Both the position numbers and the translations under genes were made by a program. The notes beneath the pieces are model-generated. The model did no database searches. It had not been told where the DNA came from and worked only from the letters and a program-made list of their open reading frames with translations. From Phytophthora quininea (Eukaryota > Oomycota > Peronosporomycetes > Peronosporales > Peronosporaceae), in assembly GCA_011947345.1 (NCBI GenBank), contig JAAVTG010000235.1:25341-89340 (forward strand): 64,000 nt of DNA, written 5' to 3'. This document shows, piece by piece, positions 12,919-23,787 of this stretch (within the stretch, counting starts at the first letter, position 1; each line of letters opens with the position of its first letter).

Positions 12919-13179
12919 TGTTGCAAAATATGGTGGCCTTTTCCCCAGACTGACAACTCCTGTAGAAATGGCCCCAACTCTGCGGTGGCACGGGTTCACG
13001 CGAGGAAGCGGTGGCTGGACGACGAGACGGACTTCGTTAACGCCAAGTCGGGTAGCTAGGAAGCAAATGTATTGTTTTTCTTGTGGTTTATGGGGTTTTC
13101 TCGAAGTGACTCCTCCGTCGAGTCCCTTCACTATAGATCTTTCTCGCCATTCCGTTGATAACGGTCGAGCACCGCCACA
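12919..13179 (-). repeat. Gypsy-B 3' LTR
   Basis: Direct repeat of 18314-18574; outer flank is tgctc. Confidence 0.9.
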
Positions 13180-13188
13180 CGACCTCCT

Positions 13189-16100
13189 TCAGGAAAGAGC
13201 TTCCGCGTGGTAAAAGTAATACCGACTCATGCTGTGGACTTGTTGCCTTTTCTTGTTCTTGAGCCGGGTAGATGATCGACTCGGTAACTTGTTCGCCTGT
13301 CGAAGATATTCTCTTACCAAACCTGGTACCGATAGCAAATTTGATGTTGGCTCCCATGTGATATCGTCATTTCGGCCCACCCATTTGCACTTGTATTCCT
13401 CCACTCCATTTTGGAGATTCTGTGATCGATGATGGCCTCGATTAAGTGTCCTTCGGACCCATCTTTTAGTCGGACTGGTGGTAATGTCGTATCGCGACTA
13501 ACTCCAGACTTATCCTTCCTAAACTTCTTTAGCACCATCGTATGAAAAACTGGATGGAGACTCAATTCTTGAGGAAGATTTAGCTTGTAAGCAGTTCCAT
13601 CGTGAAGACTTTCAATGACTTCATAGGGTCCTATCCAGCGAGCGGCAAATTTTCGTTGGACCGCTCCAACATTCGCAGGTGTCAGATTTTGAGTTGAAAT
13701 CAAAACCATCTCTCCTACTTCAAAAGTCTGATCACGTCGACCTTTGTCATACAGTAACTTCATCTTTTCCGCGCCGAGCCGTGCTTTAGCTTGCAGTTCC
13801 CGCAATATTCTGCGTTGCCCAGCAAGAAACTCCGTCACAGTCGTCGGGAATTTGCTTGTTAGATGCAAGTCAACTGGTAGTCGAGGTTCATAGCCTAAAT
13901 CGGCACGAAATGGGCTCATTTGTATCGTTGATTGATACTGGCGGTTGTACGCAAATTCCGCTAGAGCAATATGCTTGTCCCAATCATTTTGAAATCCACT
14001 GACGTAATGGCGCAAATAACCAGATAATATAGCATTGACTCTTTCAACTTGACCATCAGTTCGCTGATGGTGTGCCGAAGCCAGCTTCAATTTAGTACCG
14101 ATAATTTCTGCACACGCCATCCAGAACTTCGATGTAAATTTGGAGTCCCTGTCGGACACAATATCCGTGGGCAACCCATGCAATTTCACGTAGTGCTCGA
14201 TAAATAATTCTGCCAACTGTGGTGCCGTAATTGTCGACACTGTAGGGACGAAATGGGCTCTTTTTGTAAGTCTGTCCACGATTACCAGAATGGTATCATG
14301 CTCAGCTTTCGTAGTTGGTAATCCGGTAATAAAATCCATTCCAACGGAAGTCCAGCGACCTGTAGGAATTTCCAATGGATGTAACAGCCCCGGCGGTTTT
14401 CCTGTCCGTCTTTTGTTTCTTTGACAGGACTCACATGTTGCGATGTAGTCTCGCACCTGCTTATGGAGATGTTTCCAATAGAATCTCGCCTGAATTTCCT
14501 CGATAGTCTTCTCGACTCCGGGATGCCCAGACGTTGCAATGTCGTGATATTCCCACAAAATCGTATTCCGCATTTCCACATCAGTAGACGGTATTGCGAT
14601 TTTGCGAGATCCATCAGGTTTATAGAAATACACAAGCAATTCGTCGGGATCGTACTTCAAGTTTTTCATGTTTGTGTCTTTCTTGAGAGTTTCTTTTGTC
14701 CATCCTGCACGACGCTGGGAACGCCGAATTAACGTCAACAGCGTAAGAGGCTTCAAGCGTGAAACAGCATGCATTTGTTTCTGCTTCTGCTTCTCAAAAT
14801 CAATGGCAAAGTCTGGACGGCGGCTCAAAGCGTCAGCGACGGTGTTTGTCGTCCCCGGAATGTACCGAAATCGCAGATTTAATTCTGCCAGGAGATCGTA
14901 CTATCTGCAGATTCGCCGATTAATTGTTCTCTGAGTCAGCACTCTTTCCAATGAGTGGTGATCAGTCTCAACCGTGCCGCCTCCATCCACTAGATAAACT
15001 CGCCAAATGTTTAAGCAATGGATAATAGCAAGCATTTCCTGCTCGTGTGTGGGATAATTAAGCTTTGCAGACTTCATTTTCCGTCCACAGAAGGCGATTG
15101 GCTGCTCAACCTCCTCCTCAGAGCCGGTCTTTTGCAGTTGATATAACACACCGCCGATGGCAAACTTTGACGCATCAGTGCGCAAGAAAAACGGCTTACT
15201 AAAGTCTGGCAACGCCAGCACGGATGTCTGACTGAGAGCCTTTTTAAGTTGATTGAAAGCATCAATACCTTCCGTTGACCAGGTCAGTTTTCGCTTATCC
15301 TTACTCTTCATCATGTTGAATAAGGGAGCACTTATTTCCGAGTAGTCCTTGCAAAATTTGGACGTACACGGTTGTGCCCAGGAAAGACTGCAATTCTTTT
15401 GCTGTCTGCGGTCGCGGCCAACTGCATATTACCCGAACTTTGTCCGGATCGATTCGAACACCGTGACGGCCAACGAAATCGCCAAGACACGGTATTTCTT
15501 CGGAGCACAGCGTTGACTTTGAGAGTTTCAAATAGAGTTTTTCTCTCGACAACATTCAAATACTTTTCGAACTGCTGCAAGGTGAGTTTCCATGTCTTGG
15601 TCCTTGGTAAACACATACAGATCATCAAAGTACGTAGCCACAACGTCTCGCATGTCTTCGAAAATCCTTTGAACAATGCGATTAAAGGTTGCCGGGGCAT
15701 TACTCAAGCCCATTGGCACCGCGAGATACTCGAAAAGACCATCAGGCGTTTGGAAGGCTGTGAACGGAACATCTTTCAGTCGCATACGTATCTGGTAATA
15801 TCCTGATAGGAGATCGAAACAACTGTACCAAACTGCGCCACTCATGCGATCGAATATGATATCCTTGCGTGGCATGGGTGTTGATTGTCGGATAGTTCTC
15901 GCGTTCATTGCCTTGTAGTCGTGCACTATACGCCATCCGACCGGCTTCTTGATGCAGAATGTCGGTGCGACATGGGGCGACGTGCTTGGCCGGATTAATC
16001 CTGCCCGTAGCATTTCTTTTGTCCATTCCCGCAATCCTCGTTCTTGATCGGGGCTCAACCGCCATTGGTGCGTGTAGATTGCACGCTGAGGGTCGATAAC

Positions 16101-16835
16101 CTCCATCTCGTGTTCGCCATGTGGCGGTGGACCCACCGGAAGTTCGACACGAAAAATATCACTGAATTCCTCAAGCAGCTGAAAACCTGGGTTGTTCTTG
16201 AAGCTATCCATATCGGTTGTCTTTTGTCGCCGAGCCTTATCCGATGTTTCTTGTTTTACTGCATAGTTTTCTCCCATTCGCTCGCGACTACTGCCGTCAC
16301 ACATTTCCTGATGCAGTGCATTAATTGTCTCCTGCGCAATGATAGATATAAACTCCACGTCTTTCTTGCGCACGAGTTTATCTGCAGTCTTAAAGTTTAT
16401 CACCTCAGTTTCTCCAGATTGCTTGGAATAGTGATGATGTCTGCAGTCGTGATTCCTATCGCTAGACTGTTCTGCTTGATCGACTGCTGCTTTGACAAAT
16501 TCTTCTTGTGTACACACTTGATCAGTTTTCCAGTCGATAACAGGATTTCGAGCGCGCTTCCAGGGTACACCAAGCATCAATTCGCAATGGTTCGGCACAT
16601 GACATAGCTGAAACTCGGTCGTGTAACCGGGAATACTGTCGACAAATACAGTTAGCTGGATTGTCCGGTTTTGTATGGACTCCGTCTTGCCATTTGCATA
16701 CGTCACTTCCATCGTGCCTCGATCCTTGACGTGGCTGCCCCAGTTCATTTTCTTTACAAACTCTACCGATATTCCGCAGAAGTCTGCACCCTCGTCGAAG
16801 AATGTCTTCGCAATTTGGATTTCTTCTTCTCGCAA
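13189..16835 (-). CDS. Gypsy-B Pol: protease, RT, RNase H, integrase, chromodomain
   Basis: Protease-like TFFDEGADFCGISVEF (about 16790); RT with WYSCFDLLSGYYQIR and the ATYFDDLYVF box (about 15630); RNase H FFLRTDASKFAIGGVLYQ (about 15190). Integrase has the HHCC finger (H in GHPGVEKT, CESCQRNK) and the DDE residues in VGMDFITGLP, SDRDSKFTSKF and TDGQVERVN (14830-13950). A chromodomain EYKCKWVGRNDDITWEP lies near 13380. The RT, RNase H and integrase segments lie in different frames, joined at about 15540, 15310 and 14900. The last shift, into the chromodomain, is near 13400. Confidence 0.85.
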
Positions 16836-16989
16836 GCAGGTGACGTTCTTGATTAAGTACGTCGCCGGTAAAACGTCTTCTTCGTTCTGCTCGTGGAAGT
16901 AGATATAATTCGCCGTTTTGCCAGGATCAAAACCCAGTTTTCACGACTACTATTGGCTTTGTCTGGCTCTGGGACGCCATCTCCAGAGC

Positions 16990-18295
16990 CCACTAGTTTA
17001 ATCTCCTTTGAGCTTGGCCAGGTCACTCTTTATCTCGGTCAGTACCGCCCAGAGTGCCTTATCCTCGGTGCCTGATGTTGTCTTCGTAATCGCCGAGGCT
17101 CCTTTGCCTTTCTTTTTTCTTTCAGCCATTTCGGCTGCAGCTCAGGATGGAGCATCCAGCAATGCTCTTTGGTGTGACCTGTTTCAGCGCACCGAGTCGC
17201 CGAACACTTGGCCGTGTCCGACTTCTTGTCGGCCTTTGCAGGGGCTGTTTTGTTGGTCTTGCTACTCTTCTCATTGGCACGAGTAACATCCTTGGGGTTT
17301 AATGTCCGCGACGCCTCTATCAGTTCATCAAGTGTCTCGAACGACTTTGTCTTGAGGAGATGCAGTAGTTGTGATGACGACAGACCTTGTTTGTACCTGA
17401 GAATTTTTATGTACTCAGATACGCCTGCTGTACGAGCAAGTCGGCGGAATTCATCATTGTACGCATCCAGTTGACGATTGCCTTGAACACAGTAAAAAAC
17501 TGGGCCACCAAGTCTTCTTGACGGGATTTCGTCACAAACCTCTCCTTCATCTTGCGGATTATTTGACTCCACCGTTGCTCTCCTTGATATTCCTGGAGAA
17601 ACCACGATTTGGCTTTCCCTTTGTGTGGTTCATCATCAGCTCTCCGACGCGCAAATCGACTAGGTCGTTTCGGAAATACAAGCCATATGCCGCATACCAC
17701 TTGATCATGTTGAGAACATATACTTCGATGTCCTCATTTGGTTCGCCCCCGTAAATAGGAGTTTCGCGTTGTTTGTGACATTTTGTCACTCTTAGCTCCA
17801 GCTCGCTGTTGTCGAACCCTGGAGCATTTAAAGGCGTCGGGCCAAAAACATCCCATTCGACCCCCGTATCCTCCTCGATATTGAGGAGACTGTACTTGCC
17901 GCCGGTTTGGTTGTGCTGAGCTTGTTGAACTCCAACTCTTGTACCTGGGAACGCAGCGCCGCAACTTCTTCCTTCAGTTGCGTGATGACAGCCTCCTGCG
18001 TAGTCTCCCGAGATTCTGTATGTTTTGCGTAATGCTGGAGCTGCTCAATGACTTGTTGTAGAAGCTCCTGATTAGCTCTGATTTCTGTCATGTTTTCTTG
18101 TTGCCGATGTTCGGTTCTGTTAGCAAATTTTGTAACAGACTCGAGCATGAGAGTTTGATCTCGTTGAAGATCATTGATCGTGTTCTCCAAATTTCCCAAG
18201 CCGCCCAGAACAGCACGAACTTGCGCAATTTCGTTCTCCTGGAGTGGCTGGTGTCCTCGCTCGAGGTTGTACACTTCAGCATCTTCTGCTTCCAT
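16990..18295 (-). CDS. Gypsy-B Gag (frameshifted)
   Basis: Starts MEAEDAEVYNLERG at 18295. A coiled-coil N-terminus (QRDQTLMLESVTKFANR, then QLKEEVAALRSQVQELE) is followed by a capsid-like core with SWFLQEYQGEQRWSQI and KMKERFVTKSRQEDLV, a leucine-rich segment (GLSSSQLLHLLKTKSFETL) and a Cys/His cluster CSATRCAETGHTKEHC near 17170. The frame changes several times between 17965 and 17600, so the product is split as read. Confidence 0.7.
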
Positions 18296-18313
18296 CTTGG
18301 CTACCTCTGAAAA

Positions 18314-18574
18314 AGCTACAAAATATGGTGGCCTTTTCCCCAGACTGACAACTCCTGTAGAAATGGCCCCAACTCTGCGGTGGCACGGGTTCACGCGAGG
18401 AAGCGGTGGCTGGACGACGAGACGGACTTCGTTAACGCCAAGTCGGGTAGCTAGGAAGCAAATGTATTGTTTTTCTTGTGGTTTATGGGGTTTTCTCGAA
18501 GTGACTCCTCCGTCGAGTCCCTTCACTATAGATCTTTCTCGCCATTCCGTTGATAACGGTCGAGCACCGCCACA
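18314..18574 (-). repeat. Gypsy-B 5' LTR
   Basis: Direct repeat of 12919-13179, followed outside by the tgctc duplication. The Gag start lies just inside, at about 18295. Confidence 0.9.
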
Positions 18575-19256
18575 TGCTCATTCTCCTGAACCACGCGCTG
18601 AGCTTCGTCGCGCTTTTCCTTTAGCACTTTTTGGCACTTGTGCTTCGTTTCGTCGATGGCCAGCTTGGATTTCCGCACTTCACCCTGCAGCGCTGCAATC
18701 TCTCGCTCTTTGTCAGTCCAATCGGTCGCTGACTCGGCAAGGAACTGCTCTTTTTCGGATTCGAGCGCGGCGACTTGTTGCTGGAGCTCTTGAGCAGTGG
18801 CCTCCAGCTTTGTGTTCCGGGCCGTGAGCGTTTGGACCTGCTGCTTCAACTTGAGCTCAACGGTTTTGCTGCTGCCCTGCTCAGGGGCCGCGTTGTCCTT
18901 GCTGGTTCCAGCGGAGCCTGCAGCTCTCTTCTGCCAACACCGAGATGCCTCCCTGCCGCCACTGCCTCCTGGAGCGGAAACGCTGGTCTTCGCCTGGATA
19001 GCTGCGCGTAGCTCCTCTTTCTCCTGGCGCAGCAGCTCCTTTTAGCTCTCGTGCTTCCTGCACCGCCCGCTTCACCGTGCTGTCCACGGCCTTGCGGGCC
19101 TCGATCTCGGAGCGCAGTCGGCATTTCACAAGGCGCTGCCATCACAAATAAATTAGCGCGCGGACAGCTCCATCGTACTTGGCACGACAGCGACAGCCTG
19201 TCGAGAAGACGCACCTCGATGTCCTCCTCCTGCTGCTGTCTAGCATTGGCCGACAT
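18575..19256 (-). pseudogene. 5' block of the broken coiled-coil gene
   Basis: Exon 1 (19256-19215) begins MSANARQQQEEDIE. A 79-bp intron (donor GTGCGT, acceptor GGCAG) leads to exon 2 starting RLVKCRLRSEIEARKAVD. The frame then needs one base fewer in the T4 run 19040-19043 (AAAA on the coding strand) to continue as LLRQEKEELRAAIQAK and on through KLEATAQELQQQVAALESE. It ends at the 5-bp tgctc target site of the gypsy element at 18575-18579. The first exon and the start of exon 2 are also present in the right arm of the inverted duplication. Confidence 0.7.
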
Positions 19257-21962
19257 GGTTCTCCGTACTATCGTAAAACTGCTCGAAATAGTTGCGCCTT
19301 CCAACAAGAACTGGCGGGTGTCCATGGCGGTGAACGCGCGAGCGAAGACAAAGGACGAGTTCCCCTCGGGACAGATGGCGGGCCGCCACTGGTATACCTG
19401 GACTTGTGCGTGGGCGAGTCGCCTCCGCGGCGATTGCACATCGAGGTGGGGCATTTGGACGCACAGGGCTAACGTGTTAGCCTGAGTACTCACCGACCCG
19501 TTGGGCCCGCAGCTCTTCCACGAGGAGCTTCCGATGACCGCCGACAACTTCCGTCTGCTATGCACCGGTGGGGCTCCAGCTTAATTCGTTCTGCAATGTC
19601 GCCATTCTCGACTGACTCGGACTCTGACGGCAGGCGAGATTCGAGGCAAAGGCAAGGTGAAGGCGCTGTGGTACAAGACCACGCGCTTCCACCGCGTGGT
19701 CCCCGGTTTCATGATGCAGGGTGGCGACATTACCCACGGTGCGCAGCTCGATTGCGATTGCTGCTGCTTTGGCTGTGTCGGCTATCGGCTACTCATGCAG
19801 AATACACTGTCTTGTCCGACGGAGATCCAGGCAACGGCGCGGAGGTGCAGCGGTGCTCGGCACGACGTTCGAGGACGAGGTGCGTTGTGGTGGGGTTGGA
19901 CCACACCTATGCAGGCACCTCACACACAACGTTTGTTGTTTGCTTGGCCAACGCAGAGCTTCCTCTACAAGGTTCACTGTGACCTCATCCTTGGCGGAGC
20001 CTTGAGCACTGACTGACTGACTGATTGTGGACTGCGAGCAGCACCAGGCGGGGGCCGTGGCCATGGCGCACCAGAACTCGAGCAACCGCTCGCAGTTCTT
20101 CATCTGCTTCGGCGCGGTGTGTGCTGCTGCTGTACCTCGCAGGCTGCGATCCTGGCTGACTCATTCTCTGTCTGTCCACAGCTGAGCTGGCTGGACGGCA
20201 AGCACGTGGTGCTGGGGCAGGTGCTGCGCGAGGACCTGCCGCATCTGGCGGCGTTCGAGGCGCAGGGCTCGGCCTCAGGTCGACCACTCGCCCCCATCGT
20301 GGTCTCGGACGCCGGTCAGCTCAGCGGTGCGGGCTTCACGGCGGCGGCGAGCGGCAAGCGGCCCGTGTTGAAGTGAGTATACTCATGGGTATACGACAAC
20401 TATACACGCGTCGCTCCACCAATCCGCGTCTGCCAGCTCAAACTGACGCCGACTATGGCGCCCTGGCTTTGCCGCCGGCCACTTGCCATTTTGCCGAGTA
20501 TTGCTTACAGGAAGCGAGCGAGCGATGGACCGGGCGGCCGAGGACTTTCTGGCGAGCGACCTGCTGTTCCAGGAGGCGGACGCCTTCGCGCTGCCGCTGC
20601 TGGACTTTGACCCGGACGGCACGCTGCTGTCGCCCGCCGAACAGCGGGAGGTCAGCGCTGGCCATAGCAGCGACCCCAGCAGCCCCGTGAGCACGGACGG
20701 CGGCAGCACGGACGCCGAGGCGAGCTCTCCGCCACCGCAGTCGGTGCAGCAGATGCACGGCCACCGCCCGGAGATGGACGCGGCGCACTCGCCCTTGTCC
20801 AGCGAGCAGAAGCTGCTGGCGCCCCGACCCAGCAGCACCAAGAGCGTCGCCGCAGCACGGAACACACTAGCACCTCCCTCCTCAGCCTACTCGACCCCAA
20901 CCAAGCAGAATATTAGCAAGGCGCTGACGCAGCCAACACATACGCCCTTCCCCGGTGCGCTGCCGTACGCACTGCCGGTGGCCTACTTCCCACCGCTCAA
21001 CGCCAACCAGAAGCGGCCGTTCCCACAGGTTTTGCCTGGGGTTACGTCTACTGGAGCAACCATTGCCACCGCCAACGGCAATGAGGCCACCACCAAAAAT
21101 CCAAGCGCGAGATCCGGCAGATGAAGAACCGCGAGAGCGCCAACAAGAGCCGCCTGCGCCGCAAAGCCCAGCTGAGCTCCCTATCCGCCGAAGTGGAGGA
21201 GCTCACGAAGCAGCAGCAGGAGCTGCAGACGACCATTGCTGGCCTGCGCGCCGAAAACAAGTCGCTTCACGACCAGAACGCGTTCCTGCGGTCGCTGGTG
21301 ACGGGCTTCAAGCAAGAGCCGGCGGGTTCTTCGAACAGCCAGTTGACCGCGATTGCGTCGCTCCCGCCGCTGGACGAGAGCTGCGTGACGCTGAGCGTGC
21401 TGGAGAGCGGCCAGAAGATGGACGTCGACGCTGAAGGGCTCGATACATGCGCAGACCTCTCCCTGACGAGACCAGGCAAGCAACGCGCTGTAACATCTAC
21501 TCTGTCGACGGCCAGCATGGCTGTGTGCGCGTCGGTGTTCGGCATCACAGTGTTCGCGGACTACGACGGCGGTGCTGCCGACGCGGGCAACGTGCGCAGT
21601 GTCGGCCGCGTGCTGCACGAAGCCTCGGCAGCGTGTGGCGCGGAAGGGTGTGCTTCAGGCTCGTCGTCTTTGGTCGAGACGTTGCTGTCTGGCGTAGGCT
21701 CGTGGTGGCAGCTCGTGTCCTCTTCGCAGCTGGTGTTCGGCGTGCTGCTGAACGTGCTCTCGTTCATCGCCATTATGGCCGTGTATCAGCTGTGGCAGTC
21801 TCGGTCAACGTCGGGCTTGTCGTGGAAGTACCGGGTGTCGTCGAAGCCCCGCTGTCGCGGTTCAAAGCGTCAGGCCATGCTTAGCCTGTCCAGCAGTGCC
21901 GCTGGCGACGAGAAGAAGCAGCAGTCCGGGAGTGGGCGGGACGTCGTTCGTCAGCGCGAGAA
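19057..21962 (+). repeat. Left arm of 2.9-kb inverted duplication
   Basis: Reads the same, in inverse orientation, as 26633-29539, with only scattered substitutions and one-base indels over about 2.9 kb. It contains the start of the coiled-coil gene (minus), all of a cyclophilin gene and nearly all of a bZIP gene. This arm is probably the original: both genes at its ends (coiled-coil gene at 19057, bZIP at 21962) continue past the break with sensible coding sequence, whereas those at the right arm do not. Confidence 0.92.
19375..20376 (+). CDS. Cyclophilin-type peptidyl-prolyl isomerase, left copy
   Basis: Cyclophilin fold that isomerises X-Pro bonds. Exons by phase: about 19375-19445, 19513-19567, 19634-19738, 19831-19879, 19957-19971, 20042-20116, 20182-20376. 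Seen: PLVYLDLCVGESPPRR, LPMTADNFRLLCTG, catalytic-loop FHRVVPGFMMQGGDIT, SSNRSQFFICFGA and SWLDGKHVVLGQVL, the classic active-site blocks, then a C-terminal extension of about 45 residues. Exon 5 is only 15 nt (SFLYK). In this copy one G is missing at about 19841 relative to the right copy, which shifts exon 4 out of frame. The start is uncertain: ATG 19375 is one base out of frame with the PLVYLDL block unless a C is missing in GGGCC at 19380-19384, and the alternative in-frame ATG is 19179. Confidence 0.82.
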
Positions 21963-21990
21963 GCCACGAACGGCAGTATCCTATGCATAA
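20525..21990 (+). CDS. bZIP transcription factor with membrane segments, left copy
   Basis: Start chosen at MDRAAEDFLASDLLF (20525). An acidic, Ser/Pro/Gln-rich N-terminus is followed by a basic region KREIRQMKNRESANKSRLRR with the N-x7-R signature and a leucine zipper (AEVEELTKQQQELQTTIAG, then LRAENKSLHDQNAFLRSLV). Two hydrophobic segments follow: VCASVFGITVFA and VFGVLLNVLSFIAIMAVY. A basic, Ser-rich tail ends at 21990. The basic region is out of frame with the N-terminus. Either a short phase-0 intron (donor 21029 or 21041, acceptor at 21105) or a miscounted A5 run at 21095-21099 joins them, and both copies share this. The zipper half is intact here. The hydrophobic segments suggest an ER-anchored factor released by proteolysis, which is inference. 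Confidence 0.85.
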
Positions 21991-22062
21991 TTTATTCTCA
22001 ATCGCAGAGTTACATGTCTTTGGATCAATATCCACTCCATTCAGCACCTCTCTTCATCGCAT

Positions 22063-23684
22063 TTAGTTACCACGACCGGTGCCGGCATCACGTTCCTGTT
22101 CTGGAGTATTCTTACGCTCTAATGTCCGCGCTAGTAGGGCCAGCGCACGCGTCATCGCTTCACGCTCACTCGTACGGGAGGACTTTGTCTGCATACTCAA
22201 CACGGCTCGCATCTCGGATTCCTTACTATCGGGCTCGAGCTCGATGAAAGCAGCCTCCGGGTAGATGCCACGAATCACTTCCTCAACCTCCTGGACTTCC
22301 TTTTCTACCAGGCGGGTTACATCCTCGGCATACCAGGCAAGGATGAGAGGCAGATCATTCTCCAGGTCCTTTGTCTCTAAAAACACCGGCTTGTACCTGC
22401 GCCAGCAGCCAGAACGACTCGTTAGTATATCGTAGCGATCCACCCACGAGAACGTGCTTACATTCGCAGCAGTTTGGCCGCCAAATACGTTCCGTCAAAG
22501 TCGACTTCAGCCTGCGGAATTGCAACATGCAACTCGTTAGCATCAGCACCATCGGGAATCATCATGCCAACTAAACCTTGTAGCTGAATGTCGATGGTCC
22601 AACCCACTGCGACTGCACGGCGTACACGTTGTCGATGGACGGGCGCGCCAGCAGCAACTCGCGAATGCCTTTCTCGATCTCGGGCTCCACCGACTGGCCC
22701 AGTAGAAACTTTTGATTCAATCGAATGAGCGATACGGCAACACCGCCAAGCAGCACGCCGATGGAGATACTGGCAATGCTATCCCATAGCGGATTGCCAG
22801 TAATATGGCTAGCTCAATACCACAGCCAGCCATGACTACGCCCGTGCACGCCGACATGTCTTCAAGCAAAACAGCCATCATGAAAGGGTCCTTCGTCCGC
22901 TTCACATGCTGGTAAAAGGACATGTTCTTGGGCTTGGAGGCCAACAGTTCCTGCACTGATCGTTTGAGAACCCACCCATCGATACTAAACGAAGCCGCCA
23001 GCACACACCAGACTTCCCACGAGAGAAACAGTTCTTTCGGCGGCTCCAAGATTGACTGGATGCCGTGGAAGATAGTCACACCAGAGCCCAGCCAAAAGAT
23101 CCCCAGCGCCGAGATCAGCGACCAGAAGTAGGCTGCGCGCCCGTAGCCGTATTGGTGTTTTTGTCTGGCACGCCCGACGCTTGCTTGAGCCCCAGGATGA
23201 GAATGGCCTGGTTGCCCATGTCCACGAGCGAGTGGATGGCTTCCGAAAGCATGGCGCTGGAGCCTGTCTTGAGCCACGCCAGTACCTTGAGCGTTGTGAT
23301 CGCCGTGTTGCCCGCCATGGCTCGAAACACCACGTCGCGGGACGTGGAGCGGTACACTTTGCCCGGGAAGTAGGCCTTGTTGATGTCTGTGCGGGGCTTG
23401 GGCGTGGGGTACGTCGGTTCCACGATTTTGGTCAGGAACGGCTCGTCCTCGCCTTCTTCTGGTTGCTGCTGCTTGCTCTTCCTCTGCTCCCCATGGGGCG
23501 CCACAGTCGACAGCCAGCGGAACGACGGTGGAGACGCAGCCCAGAGCGCCTCCCTTCGAGCTGGAGGCAGCGCAGCATGCGACGCGCTACAGTGCCGCAA
23601 AGGTAGCTGAGCCAGACCGCGCAGCGTCCGACTCTGCAGCGCTGCCGGACGAGCCACGCGGAAGGCGCGGAGGGAGCTCAGCAT
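22063..23684 (-). CDS. SLC30A9: Mitochondrial-type zinc transporter, SLC30A9/ZnT9-like
   Basis: Cation-diffusion-facilitator family member. An Arg/Ser-rich N-terminus (MLSSLRAFRVARPAAL) looks like a mitochondrial presequence. Then come EAIHSLVDMGNQAILILGL (the helix that holds the zinc-site H and D), QYGYGRAAYFWSLISALGIFWLG, SFSIDGWVLKRSVQELL, DPFMMAVLLEDMSACTGVV and GNPLWDSIASISIGVLLGG, and a cytosolic ZnT9-type tail. Exons: 23684-22577, 22511-22462, 22396-22063 with 65-bp introns; phases agree. Two suspected homopolymer indels: the T5 run at 23158-23162 (one more base joins TM2 to QYGYGRA) and GG at 22807-22808. Divergent with the DENN gene; converges with bZIP 72 bp away. Confidence 0.87.
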
Positions 23685-23787
23685 CGGGGGTAGTCGAACG
23701 TAGCGCCGTTCACCGCAGTCGTGTGGCCCAACGGGAAGGAGTGTTGGTAAACAAAAAAGGACCAGACTCCAGGCACCAAGGCAAAGA
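23685..23787. promoter_or_regulatory. 103-bp shared intergenic region of a divergent gene pair
   Basis: The only sequence between the start codons of the zinc transporter (minus) and the DENN protein (plus). It must hold both 5' leaders and core promoters unless these lie inside the genes. No TATA box is visible; it contains an A6 tract (23753-23758) upstream of the DENN ATG. Confidence 0.5.

Larger units (their letters stand above)
12919..18574 (-). mobile_element. Ty3/gypsy retrotransposon (second family) with chromodomain
   Basis: Minus-strand element with about 256-261-bp LTRs at 12919-13179 and 18314-18574 and a perfect 5-bp duplication tgctc (12914-12918 and 18575-18579). The LTRs look identical over 256 bp, but the innermost few bases differ (TGTTGC at the left copy, AGCTAC at the right), so the inner edge of the 5' LTR has mutated or the boundary is slightly misplaced. 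It differs in sequence from the gypsy at 7104-12755 and is an independent insertion into the same gene. Confidence 0.92.
1331..19256 (-). pseudogene. Coiled-coil protein gene split by three LTR retrotransposons
   Basis: One minus-strand gene survives in four blocks: 19256-18575, 12918-12756, 7103-6761 and 1880-1331. Between them sit complete LTR elements. Removing each element with one copy of its 5-bp target duplication (tgctc, ccttc, tgcat) rejoins the blocks in order. The first junction, after the RVVQENE region, continues as LAYCTKALQGQ; the second continues from QRDQAFMRQEK into KATKRELADRATQINQL. All four blocks encode heptad-rich, charged helices, so the product was a long coiled coil. 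I do not recognise the family. The first ATG is 19254-19256 (exon 19256-19215, intron 19214-19136). The A4 run at 19040-19043 adds one frameshift. With about 16 kb of inserts the gene is very probably dead unless the elements lie in tolerated introns. Confidence 0.75.

Noticed and set aside
18846..19565. A 239-residue minus-strand frame
   Set aside because: It reads through the intron of the coiled-coil gene and the antisense of cyclophilin. Splice sites and the frame of the helices support a different exon structure.
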